A DNA stretch of 64,000 nucleotides from Caulobacter sp. UNC279MFTsu5.1 (GTDB lineage: Bacteria; Pseudomonadota; Alphaproteobacteria; Caulobacterales; Caulobacteraceae): positions 23,268-87,267 of the forward strand of contig NZ_FORN01000021.1 in assembly GCF_900114015.1 (NCBI RefSeq), read 5' to 3'. Of the stretch, positions 41,546 through 50,204 are shown piece after piece. The notes below the pieces were generated by a model, which was given only the letters and a program-made list of their open reading frames with translations, did not search any database and had not been told where the DNA came from. The first letter of the stretch is position 1, and each line of letters begins with the position of its first letter. The position numbers and the translations under genes are program-made.

Positions 41546-43576
41546 TCAGGCGGCGTTGCGCTCCGCCGCCTGGTCGGCGGCCAGGACCGGGGCCGGCTGG
41601 CGGCTGAACCAGCGGGCCGGCGGTTCGCAGGCCGGGCCCAGGGCGGCGCGGACGATGGCCGGAGGGCGGCGCTCTTCCGGGGTCATGAACAGGCCGTTCG
41701 ACTTGACGCCCAGGCCGGCGATCTTGTGAGCGCCCAGCATGGTCAGCGGCACGGCCAGGATCAGGCCGGCCAGGATCGGCATCGTCGCGGTCAAGAGGTC
41801 GGGCGTGAACCAGAAGGCCACGGCCAGCACCAGGCCGGTGACGCTGATCCAGCCCATGGCGGCGAAGGCCTCCCTGCCAGTGACCTTGTCGGCGTCGCGA
41901 CGCTGGGTCGCCCAGCCGCCGACCTTGCCGGCCAGGATTTCGACCAGGGCGCGGGTCTGGGTGAGCATCAGCATCGGGGCGACCAGGGCCGAGAGCAGCA
42001 TCTCGACGCCCAGGCCGGCCAGGATCCGGCGGCGGCCGCCGAAGCCCTTGATCTCGTGCTTGCGCGAGAACACCAGGATCGAGCCCAGGATCTTGGGGCC
42101 GAACAGCAGGACGAAGGTGATGATCATCGCCCAGGCGGTGGCCTGGATCTCGCGCCAGTCGATCAGGGCGTGGGCCGCGGCCTGCAGGTCGGCCATGGTG
42201 AAGGCGGCCTTCTTCAGCTCGGGCATCAGCATGCGCGAGATGATCCCCGACGACAGGGCCACGAACCACAGGGGCGACAGCACGTAGCTCAGCACGCCGA
42301 TCACCAGGTGCAGGCGGCTCATCCAGTGCAGGCCGGGCAGGCCGATCAGCGGGACGTGCTGCACGTTGCCCCGGCACCAGCGGCGGTCGCGGGTGGCGAA
42401 GTCCAGCAGGTTGGAGGGGCTCTCCTCGTAGGAGCCGCCCAGATACGGAGCCAGGTGCACGCCCCAGCCGCCGCGGCGCAGCAGGGCGCTTTCCAGGGCG
42501 TCGTGGCTCATCACCTCGCCGCCGAACGGCTTGGGGCCGTTCAGTTCGGGCAGGCCGCAGGTCTCGGCGAAGGCCCGGGTGCGGACGATGGCGTTGTGGC
42601 CCCAGAAGCTGCTTTCCGAACCCGACCACCAGGCCAGGCCGGTCCAGGCGACGCGGCCGTACAGGCGCGTGGCGAACTGCAGGGTGCGGGCGAAGATCGT
42701 CTGGCCGTTGATGATCATCGGCATGGTCTGGATCAGGCCGACGCGCGGGTGACGCTCCATGGCGTCGGCCAGGCGGACCATGGCCTCGCCGGTCATCAGG
42801 CTGTCGGCGTCCAGCACCAGCATGTGCTCGTAGTCGCCGCCCCAGCGGGCCACCCAGTCAGCGATGTTGCCGGCCTTGCGGCCCGTGTTCTGGGTGCGCT
42901 TGCGATAGAAGACGTGGCTGCTGGCCTCGCGGCGGAAGCGGGCGAAGCAGGCCTGCTCGGCCAGGGCCACGGCGGCGTCGCGGGTGTCGCTGAGGATGAA
43001 GATGTCGAAGGCGCGGCTGTTTCCGGTCTCGGCGATCGAGGCGTCCATGGCGCGCAGGCGGGCGAACACTTCGGCGGCGTCCTCGTTGTGCACCGGCATC
43101 AGGATCGCCGTGCGGGCCTTGGGTCGGGGCATGGGCGAGGATGCGCTGTCGTCGATGCCCAGCGGGTCCCGGGGCTTGCCCAGCAGCACCACGAAGCCGA
43201 CGACGGCGGTGCAGAACCACAGGGCCAGGGCCAGAAACAGCGGGGCCAGCAGGGTCAGGACGACGGCTTCCAGGCGGGTGACGCCGCCCAGGGCGATGGT
43301 ATCGTAGGTGGCCCGCCAGCCGGCGAAGGCCATGATCGCCGTGGCGACGAACACGCCCCAGCGGCGCAGGACCAGGTTTTCCCAGATCGTGTTCTGGGGG
43401 GCGGTGGCGACCGGCCTGGCCCCGCCTTGCCAGAAGGCCAGCGGCTGGACCGGCATGGCCAGGGGCGCGTCGACGGGGATCTCGACCCGATCGCTCGTGG
43501 AGATCACCGTGTCGTAGGCGACGCTCCGCGAGGAGGTCAGGTCGAAGAAAGCGCCGCGTTCGCTCATCAGGTCCAT
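41546..43576 (-). CDS. opgH: glucans biosynthesis glucosyltransferase
   Basis: A 676-residue inner-membrane family 2 glycosyltransferase of the OpgH/MdoH type, which polymerises UDP-glucose into osmoregulated periplasmic glucans. Two helices (residues 70-145) precede the catalytic domain with TAILMPVHNEDAAEVFARLR, HMLVLDADSLMTGEAM (metal DxD) and RDRRWCRGNVQH (the QxxRW-type motif). Four to five helices follow. In Caulobacter crescentus opgH has been reported as essential for normal morphology. No opgG partner is adjacent. The start may be at 43576 or three codons later. Confidence 0.95.
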   Translation of the reverse strand: MDLMSERGAFFDLTSSRSVAYDTVISTSDRVEIPVDAPLAMPVQPLAFWQGGARPVATAPQNTIWENLVLRRWGVFVATAIMAFAGWRATYDTIALGGVTRLEAVVLTLLAPLFLALALWFCTAVVGFVVLLGKPRDPLGIDDSASSPMPRPKARTAILMPVHNEDAAEVFARLRAMDASIAETGNSRAFDIFILSDTRDAAVALAEQACFARFRREASSHVFYRKRTQNTGRKAGNIADWVARWGGDYEHMLVLDADSLMTGEAMVRLADAMERHPRVGLIQTMPMIINGQTIFARTLQFATRLYGRVAWTGLAWWSGSESSFWGHNAIVRTRAFAETCGLPELNGPKPFGGEVMSHDALESALLRRGGWGVHLAPYLGGSYEESPSNLLDFATRDRRWCRGNVQHVPLIGLPGLHWMSRLHLVIGVLSYVLSPLWFVALSSGIISRMLMPELKKAAFTMADLQAAAHALIDWREIQATAWAMIITFVLLFGPKILGSILVFSRKHEIKGFGGRRRILAGLGVEMLLSALVAPMLMLTQTRALVEILAGKVGGWATQRRDADKVTGREAFAAMGWISVTGLVLAVAFWFTPDLLTATMPILAGLILAVPLTMLGAHKIAGLGVKSNGLFMTPEERRPPAIVRAALGPACEPPARWFSRQPAPVLAADQAAERNAA

Positions 43577-43885
43577 CGTCTCGGGCTGTCCGGTTCGGAT
43601 GGTCCGAGGGCCGGGCCTCTCCGAAAGGGCTCGAGAGGCGCAAGGCCGGCTTTCGCGGGACGCGCCGTGGTCGCTAGGGATGGTGTCCGCTAGGATTGGC
43701 GCGCTCGGTTCGGGCGGTCTGCGTGGTCTCGACGACCGGCGTGGAGAGCCGCCGGTCTCTCTAGAGTAAAACTTCGATCACAAAATCGCTACCACAATCG
43801 CCGCCCTTTTCGCACTTGCGGTAAAAAACCTTGTATGAAGGACGTGTTCGGATTGATCCGCTGAATTGTGAATTCTGCTAATATC
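43577..43885. other. divergent promoter region of opgH and a lipoprotein gene
   Basis: This is a 309-bp gap. The opgH-proximal half is GC-rich and featureless. From about 43760 it becomes unusually AT-rich (runs such as TAAAACTTCG, ATCACAAAATCG and GGTAAAAAACC), consistent with the promoter of the lipoprotein gene at 43886. No clear operator or RNA element is visible. Confidence 0.5.
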
Positions 43886-44230
43886 ATGAAAATAAAGACA
43901 ATATCGGCAATTTTCCTGGTTGGTGCTCTCGCGGCCTGCGGTCCGGGCAAGCCGGCGAAACCGGCGTCCGAGGCTCCGGCGACCGCGCCGGCCGCGCTTC
44001 CGACGGGTCCGGAATACGACTCGACGGGCGTGATCGCCGTCCTCGAGGGCCAGACGGTAACGCTCGATCACGAGGGCGCGAGCGCGGCCAAGCTGGCCGC
44101 GGGGCGCACCGCCTTCCAGGCCTATGGCGACATCCTGGCCGAGGCGCCGCTGACGCCCGGCGCGCGCGTGGCGTTCAGGTTCCACAAGGCCGGCGACGCC
44201 TGGGAGCTGACCGAGCTGAAGGCGCGCTAG
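43886..44230 (+). CDS. CusF-like small lipoprotein
   Basis: A 114-residue lipoprotein: signal MKIKTISAIFLVGALAAC with lipobox LAAC, then a Pro/Ala linker and a small beta-barrel, TGVIAVLEGQTVTLDHEGAS to GARVAFRFHKAGDAWELTEL. The arrangement matches the CusF/copper-binding domain, but the Met and Trp residues that bind Cu(I) in CusF are not found at the expected sites, so metal binding is doubtful. The first 12 codons are AT-rich, unlike the neighbours. An upstream GTG at 43868 is an alternative start that would mask the signal peptide. Confidence 0.7.
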   Translation: MKIKTISAIFLVGALAACGPGKPAKPASEAPATAPAALPTGPEYDSTGVIAVLEGQTVTLDHEGASAAKLAAGRTAFQAYGDILAEAPLTPGARVAFRFHKAGDAWELTELKAR

Positions 44231-44279
44231 GCGGCTTCACCGCCAACGATCGCCGGACGCTTTCGCGCCCGGCGATCTT

Positions 44280-45497
<1,218 letters not shown>

Positions 45498-45564
45498 GGG
45501 CTTCTCCTTTTCCAAACCGCCCCTCCTGGCGACTTGGTCGAAAGAACTTCCCGCACAAAACGAA

Positions 45565-45600
45565 GAAACCCCTCCGGCCAGGCCAGGAGGGGTTTCCTTT
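45565..45600. terminator. intrinsic terminator, effective on both strands
   Basis: GAAACCCCTCC (45565-45575) pairs perfectly with GGAGGGGTTTC (45586-45596) around a 10-nt loop. On the plus strand it is followed by CTTT; on the minus strand the T-rich GGTTTCTTCGTTTT follows. It separates the 32-codon ORF (45626-45724) from rtcB and so would end the small gene's transcript. Confidence 0.7.
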
Positions 45601-45625
45601 CGAACATCCCGAGTTCAGACGAACC

Positions 45626-45724
45626 CTAGACCGGAACCCCTACCGACGCGCGCACGCCCATCCGTTCGACCTGGCGGTCGAGCAGATTGCTTGCGGGCTT
45701 ATAGGTCGGGGCTTTGTGCGCCAT
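45626..45724 (-). CDS. small basic protein (32 aa, candidate)
   Basis: A 32-residue ORF reading MAHKAPTYKPASNLLDRQVE and ending RMGVRASVGVPV. Third positions are mostly G or C, and GAGGA lies just upstream of the ATG at 45724. A second in-frame ATG three codons earlier is possible. An intrinsic terminator directly follows the stop, which makes a separate short transcript credible. The product is basic, without a membrane segment or known motif. Confidence 0.5.
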   Translation of the reverse strand: MAHKAPTYKPASNLLDRQVERMGVRASVGVPV

Positions 45725-45840
45725 GGTCCTCATCCTTCGGGAGGCGGGCGAGTACAGTGTTCGCCGAGGCGAGGGAAGGGGGACGCGGCGAAGATCGCAC
45801 CGGTGTGTCGCCAAGGCCACGGTTGCGCTCCAGGCGGTCC

Positions 45841-46200
45841 CTAGGCTCGTTCCGCCGCGCCGAGCCTCTCCTCCAGCCGGCGCAGCGCCGCCTTCAGTTC
45901 CTCTTGCTCGGCGTGGCTGAACTCGTTGTGGTCCGTGATGCAGCGCGAGCAGATGTTGCCGATCAGCAGCGGCAGGATGAAGAGCAGGGTCACGTGCATC
46001 AGCACCGCGGCGGCGATCCGCCCTCCGGCCGTGGCGGGATACATGTCGCCGTAGCCGACGGTGGTGGCGGTGACGCAGGCCCACCAGAGCGCGTCGAGGA
46101 ACGGCTTGTGCTCGAAGACGGCGTAGGCGCCGGCGCCGGCCGCCAGCATCACCGCGTAGAGCGCCAACAGTTCCTTGATGCTGTCGACATATTTGAGCAT
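45841..46200 (-). CDS. two-TM potassium channel
   Basis: A 119-residue ion-channel protein with one helix (LLALYAVMLAAGAGAYAVFE), the pore helix and selectivity filter TTVGYGD (46-52), and a second helix (AAVLMHVTLLFILPLLIGNI). This is the minimal KcsA-like pore, with a charged cytoplasmic coiled tail (AEQEELKAALRRLEERLG) that probably tetramerises. GGGAGGGG precedes the ATG at 46200. No RCK regulatory domain is present. Confidence 0.88.
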   Translation of the reverse strand: MLKYVDSIKELLALYAVMLAAGAGAYAVFEHKPFLDALWWACVTATTVGYGDMYPATAGGRIAAAVLMHVTLLFILPLLIGNICSRCITDHNEFSHAEQEELKAALRRLEERLGAAERA

Positions 46201-46280
46201 GGACCCCTCCCGAGAGAGGCCGACCTTAGCCAAGCCGCGGGGAGGCGGTCCAGCGCCAACTCAATCCTCGGTGGTCGATC

Positions 46281-46568
46281 CTAATGCTCGGCGGGCGGGG
46301 CCTGGCCGGTGGTCGCCGGATGGGTCTTCATGCGCGCCATGCCCGCCTTCAGCTCCTCGAGCGAGATCTTGCCGTCGCCGTCGGTGTCGGCCTTGGCAAA
46401 GCGCGCCTCCTTGCGGCCGGCGGCGATCCACTCGTCCTTGTCGATCCCGCCGTCGCCGTTCTTGTCCCAGGCCTTGAGGATCTTCTCGGGCGAAGGCGCG
46501 GCCAGGGCGGAGCCGGCGGCGAAGGCGGCCAGCGTGGCCAGGGCGAGGGCGGCGATCTTGCGGCGCAT
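46281..46568 (-). CDS. secreted EF-hand protein
   Basis: A 95-residue periplasmic calcium-binding protein. The signal peptide (RKIAALALATLAAFAAGSALA) is followed by two canonical EF-hand loops: DKNGDGGIDKDEW (D35 to E46) and DTDGDGKISLEEL (D61 to E72). AAGGAC lies 6 bp before the ATG at 46568; the frame extends 100 codons upstream but only as a shadow of the next gene. Such calmodulin-like proteins are common in Caulobacterales; partners are unknown. Confidence 0.85.
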   Translation of the reverse strand: MRRKIAALALATLAAFAAGSALAAPSPEKILKAWDKNGDGGIDKDEWIAAGRKEARFAKADTDGDGKISLEELKAGMARMKTHPATTGQAPPAEH

Positions 46569-46645
46569 GGGGTGTCCTTCGAGCTGCGTCCCTTGGCGAT
46601 CATCAAGGCGGGACCTTGCGGCTGTATTGCGGCGAGGCCGGTCGA

Positions 46646-47062
46646 TCACCGGCGAGCGGCGGGTTTCGGGTCCCCGCGCTGGGTGTCCAGTTCCACCCGA
46701 CGCCAGCCGCCCGCGTTGATCCGGTCCATCACCGCTTTGAAATCCGCGTGCGAGCCCTCGACGTTCTCGTGCAGCAGAATCCGCTGCAGCTCCTTGTCGG
46801 GGTTGTCGGCCCGGTCGACGATGTCGCCGACCAGCCTGTCGAGGCTGGATGGCTTGTCGCCCACCCACAGCGCGCCGTCGCGGTTGATGTAGACGTCGAC
46901 GGGTTTCGGCTCGACCGGCGCGGCCGGTCTGGGCGCTTCGGCCGGCGGAAAGTCGACCTTGATCGACACGGTCCGCGAAATCTTGGCGAAGAACAGTCCC
47001 CAGATCAGCAGCGCCAGGGCGACCGACGCCAAGGCTAGGCCGAGCGCACGCTTCCAGCCCAA
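46646..47062 (-). CDS. ExbD/TolR-like biopolymer transport protein
   Basis: A 138-residue protein with one N-terminal transmembrane helix (ALGLALASVALALLIWGLFF) and a periplasmic domain resembling ExbD/TolR: SRTVSIKVDFPPAE, KPVDVYINRDGALWVGDKP, RLVGDIVDRADNPDKELQRI and ADFKAVMDRINAGGWRRVEL. ExbD normally uses an Asp in its helix with an ExbB partner; neither is evident here, so it may be an orphan relative. The start is TTG at 47062, 2 bp after the tyrA stop, with GGGAAG in the end of tyrA. It is the last gene of the aromatic operon. Confidence 0.65.
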   Translation of the reverse strand: MGWKRALGLALASVALALLIWGLFFAKISRTVSIKVDFPPAEAPRPAAPVEPKPVDVYINRDGALWVGDKPSSLDRLVGDIVDRADNPDKELQRILLHENVEGSHADFKAVMDRINAGGWRRVELDTQRGDPKPAARR

Positions 47063-47064
47063 GC

Positions 47065-48003
47065 CTAGTGCTTCCCGCGGTCGCGGCCGAAGTTCGGCTC
47101 GGCGCTTTCCTGGCCGGCGGCGACGATGCCGCGGCGGATGGCGCGGGTGCGGGTGAAGTGGGCGTGCAGGGTGTCGGCGTCGCCCCAGCGGATGGCGCGG
47201 CTCATGGCCTGCAGGTCCTCGGTGAACCGGCCCAGCATCTCCAGCACCGCATCCTTGTTGGCCACGAAGATGTCGCGCCACATGGTCGGGTCGCTGGCGG
47301 CGATGCGGGTGAAGTCGCGGAAGCCCGAGGCCGAGAACTTGATCACCTCGCTCTCGGTGACGTTCTCCAGGTCGGCGGCGCTGCCGACGATGGTGTAGGC
47401 GATCAGGTGGGGCAGGTGGCTGACCACGGCCAGCACCAGGTCGTGGTGCTTTTCGTCCATCAGCTCGACCTGGGCGCCGAAGGTCCGCCAGAAGGCCGAC
47501 AGCTTGGCGACGGCGGCGGCGTAGGCCTCGTCGTCGCTCTCGGCCGGGGTCAGGATGGTCCAGCGGTTCTCGAACAGCTCGGCGAAGCCGGCGTCGGGGC
47601 CCGACTGCTCGGTGCCGGCGATCGGGTGGCCCGGGATGACGAAGACCTTGGACAGGTCCAGGGCCTTGAACGCTTCGACCACGTTGGCCTTGGTCGAGCC
47701 GACGTCGGTCAGGGTGGCGCCGGGCTTCAGGTGCGGGGCCAGGGCGGCCGCCACCTCGGGCGTCGACAGCACCGGCGTGGCGATCACCACCAGGTCGGCG
47801 TCCCGGACGGCCTCGCCAATGTCGCCGGTCACGTGCTCGGCCAGGCCCAGTTCGCTGACCCGGGCGCGGTGCGCCTCGCTGGCGTCGGCGACCGTGACCT
47901 GGCCGACCACGCCGTGCTCGCGGGCCGCGCGTATGATCGAGCCGCCGATCAGGCCGCAGCCGATCACGGTCATCTTCGGGTACAGGACGCCGGGGTGGCT
48001 CAT
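47065..48003 (-). CDS. tyrA: prephenate/arogenate dehydrogenase
   Basis: A 312-residue NAD(P)-dependent enzyme of tyrosine synthesis, oxidatively decarboxylating prephenate (or cyclohexadienyl compounds including arogenate). It has the Rossmann motif GCGLIGGSIIRAAREHG, the conserved DVGSTK, the substrate-binding PGHPIAGTEQSGP, and VSHLPHLIAY with the catalytic His region. It starts with ATGA overlap to hisC, so the aminotransferase and dehydrogenase are translated together. No fused mutase is present; a mutase is encoded upstream of hisC. Confidence 0.93.
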   Translation of the reverse strand: MSHPGVLYPKMTVIGCGLIGGSIIRAAREHGVVGQVTVADASEAHRARVSELGLAEHVTGDIGEAVRDADLVVIATPVLSTPEVAAALAPHLKPGATLTDVGSTKANVVEAFKALDLSKVFVIPGHPIAGTEQSGPDAGFAELFENRWTILTPAESDDEAYAAAVAKLSAFWRTFGAQVELMDEKHHDLVLAVVSHLPHLIAYTIVGSAADLENVTESEVIKFSASGFRDFTRIAASDPTMWRDIFVANKDAVLEMLGRFTEDLQAMSRAIRWGDADTLHAHFTRTRAIRRGIVAAGQESAEPNFGRDRGKH

Positions 48004-49121
48004 CGGGCCAGGAACTCGCGCAGCAGCTCGACCACGGTCCGGTTGTGCTTTTCCAGCCCCACGGTGATGCGGATGGCGTTGGGCAGGCCGTAGTTGCCCA
48101 CGGCGCGGACCAGATAGCCCTTCGAGGCCAGGAACGCCTCGGCCTCCAGCGCGGTCTTGCCGGGCGTGGCCGGGAAGTTGATCAGCACGAAATTGGCCGC
48201 CGACGGCGTGACCTCCAGGCCCAGGCCGCCGATCTGCTGGGTCAGCCAGGGACGCCATTGCTCGACCAGGGCGACCGAGCGCTGCTGGAACTCCGTATCG
48301 GCCAGGGCGGCGATGGCCGCGTCCTGGGCCGGGATCGAGGTGTTGAACGGCGGGCGGATGCGCTCCAGCGGCTCGATGATCCCCGCCGGGCCATAGGCCC
48401 AGCCCACGCGCAGGGCGGCCAGGCCGTGCAGCTTGGAGAAGGTGTGGGTGACGATGACGTTCTCGGCCGTGCGGGCCAGATCCAGCCCGTCCTCGAAGCG
48501 CGGATCGGTGCAGAACTCGGCATAGGCCCCGTCCAGCACCAGCACCACCGACGGCGGCAGGGCCGCGTGCAGGGCGCGGATCTCCTCGCCGGTCAGCCAG
48601 GTGCCGGTCGGGTTGGCGGGGTTGGCGATGAACACCAGGCGGGTGCGTTCGTCCACGCACTTGACGATCTCGTCGACGGCGACGCGCTGGCCCGGTTCCT
48701 TGGCGAAGCGCACCTCGCCCTGGCAGGCGCGGGCCCCGATGGCGTAGGCGGCGAAGCCGTGCTCGCCCTGGACGATGTTGTCGCCGGGCTCCAGATAGAC
48801 CTGGTTCAGCAGGGCGAAGATCTCGTCCGAGCCGTCGCCCAGCGTGATGCGCTCGACTTCCAGGCGGTAGTGGGCGGCGATGGCGGCGCGCAGGGCCGAA
48901 CCCTTGCCGTCCGGATAGATGTGCATCCGGTCGACGGCGTCGCGATAGGCGGCCTTGGCCTTGTCGCTGCTGCCCAGGATGTTCTCGTTGCTCGACAGCT
49001 TCACCGGATGGGCGACGCCCTCGATCTTCGACTTGCCGCCCACATAGGCGGCGATGTCGAGGATGCCCGGCTTGGGCATGGGGCGCGGCGCGGCGAAGCG
49101 GTCGGTGGTCGGAGCGGTCAT
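48000..49121 (-). CDS. hisC: histidinol-phosphate / aromatic aminotransferase
   Basis: A 373-residue fold-type I PLP aminotransferase. The motif NPTG in IANPANPTGTWL, DGAYAEF and the PLP Lys in VIVTHTFSKLHGLAALRVGW define it. HisC makes histidinol phosphate, but close homologues act on phenylpyruvate, 4-hydroxyphenylpyruvate or prephenate. Placement between a chorismate mutase gene and tyrA argues for an aromatic role as well as or instead of histidine synthesis. It overlaps tyrA by 4 bp and follows the mutase gene by 31 bp. Confidence 0.9.
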   Translation of the reverse strand: MTAPTTDRFAAPRPMPKPGILDIAAYVGGKSKIEGVAHPVKLSSNENILGSSDKAKAAYRDAVDRMHIYPDGKGSALRAAIAAHYRLEVERITLGDGSDEIFALLNQVYLEPGDNIVQGEHGFAAYAIGARACQGEVRFAKEPGQRVAVDEIVKCVDERTRLVFIANPANPTGTWLTGEEIRALHAALPPSVVLVLDGAYAEFCTDPRFEDGLDLARTAENVIVTHTFSKLHGLAALRVGWAYGPAGIIEPLERIRPPFNTSIPAQDAAIAALADTEFQQRSVALVEQWRPWLTQQIGGLGLEVTPSAANFVLINFPATPGKTALEAEAFLASKGYLVRAVGNYGLPNAIRITVGLEKHNRTVVELLREFLAR

Positions 49122-49152
49122 CTGGCGAACTCGGGCGGCGAAGGCGGTCTTC

Positions 49153-49953
49153 TTACACGTCGAACTGGGTGGGCGCAGCCCCGATGACGCCCGTAAGCGA
49201 GCCCGGGGCGCGGGCCAGGCGCTCGTCGCCGGCCTGGTAGAAGCCCGACAGCGAGAACAGCTTCAGCCCGCCGGCCTCGGCCACCAGCTCGCCGGCCACG
49301 CCGTCGGCCGACAGCGCCTCGACGACGGCGCCGGCGGCCTTGGGGCTGTCGGTGACCCAGAAGGTCTGATCGCCGCCGGTCGGCTCGACCTCGACCTCGG
49401 CCACGGCGAAGGCCACCTGCGGGCCCCAGCGCTCCAGGCAGGGCAGGGCGGCGAAGATCTTCAGACGCGGCTCGGCCAGCAGCCGGCCCCACCAGGCGTT
49501 GTCGGGAACCAGGCCCAGCACGCCGACGCCCCACGGGGTCTTGGCGGCGGCCAGGGCTTCCCTGTCGGTGGCGACCACCGTCATCGGCGGGGCGACGCCG
49601 AACCGCAGGCGGGCCAGCTCGACGGCGCGAGCGGGATGGGAGCCGCCCCAGACGGCCAGGTGATAGGGGCCCTGGCGCGCCAGGCTGTCGGACATCAGCT
49701 CGCGCCAGAGGCGGATGACCAGGGCGTCGCTGGCGGCCTTGCGGGGCGCTTCGACCAGCTTGCGGACGATCAGGGCCTCGCGGCCGGGGCGCAGGCCGAA
49801 GCCAGTGTCGCCGGCCGCTTTCTTGGCGGTGGCCACGGCGCGCGCCAAGCCGGCCCGCTCGTCCAGCAGGGCCAGAAGCTCACCGTCGATGGCGTCGATA
49901 CGCCATCGGACCTCGTCCAGCGAAGGCGTCGCATCGCCCGCGTCGCTACCCAT
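49153..49953 (-). CDS. chorismate mutase with a C-terminal PDT-like domain
   Basis: A 266-residue protein. The first 95 residues are an AroQ chorismate mutase (LDEVRWRIDAIDGELLALLD then ERAGLARAV, with the late RLWRELMSDSLARQG). The remaining 170 residues follow the outline of a prephenate dehydratase plus ACT-like region (YHLAVWGGSHPARAVELA; DQTFWVTDSPKAAGAVVEAL; GLKLFSLSGFYQ), but no catalytic Thr-Arg-Phe motif of dehydratases is visible. It may therefore be an inactive or regulatory PDT-derived domain. It heads the operon with hisC and tyrA. Confidence 0.78.
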   Translation of the reverse strand: MGSDAGDATPSLDEVRWRIDAIDGELLALLDERAGLARAVATAKKAAGDTGFGLRPGREALIVRKLVEAPRKAASDALVIRLWRELMSDSLARQGPYHLAVWGGSHPARAVELARLRFGVAPPMTVVATDREALAAAKTPWGVGVLGLVPDNAWWGRLLAEPRLKIFAALPCLERWGPQVAFAVAEVEVEPTGGDQTFWVTDSPKAAGAVVEALSADGVAGELVAEAGGLKLFSLSGFYQAGDERLARAPGSLTGVIGAAPTQFDV

Positions 49954-50060
49954 GATTTATCCCCGAAATTGGAGGCCGGACCATAGACTTTGCCGCCGGA
50001 GGCGCAATAGGGCGCGATGGCGGGAATAAAGTTGCGTGGCGAGTTTGTACGCGCGGAGGA

Positions 50061-50196
50061 CGCCCCCTCCGTCACGATGCGTATTCGCATCGCGCCACCT
50101 CCCCCGCGATGCGGGGGAGGAGAAATCGGCGCGTCTTCTCCTCCCCCGTGAAACGGGGGAGGTGGCGCGTCGCGAAGCGGCGTGACGGAGGGGGCG
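50061..50196. repeat. long palindromic repeat (type copy)
   Basis: CGCCCCCTCCGTCACG (50061-50076) pairs perfectly with CGTGACGGAGGGGGCG (50181-50196). Inside are GCGCCACCTCCCCCG / CGGGGGAGGTGGCGCG and two small hairpins. It lies between the mutase operon start and the 3' end of the DUF2125 gene. The same arms recur inside cobA (27260-27388). Confidence 0.85.
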
Positions 50197-50204
50197 TCTG
50201 CAGA

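Noticed and set aside
41726..43693. 655-codon plus-strand frame opposite opgH
   Set aside because: Antisense shadow rich in Gln, His and Gly; opgH on the other strand is unmistakable.
50061..50196. CRISPR array or tandem repeat
   Set aside because: The structure is one nested palindrome, not regularly spaced direct repeats; no CRISPR-like array or cas gene occurs in the window.
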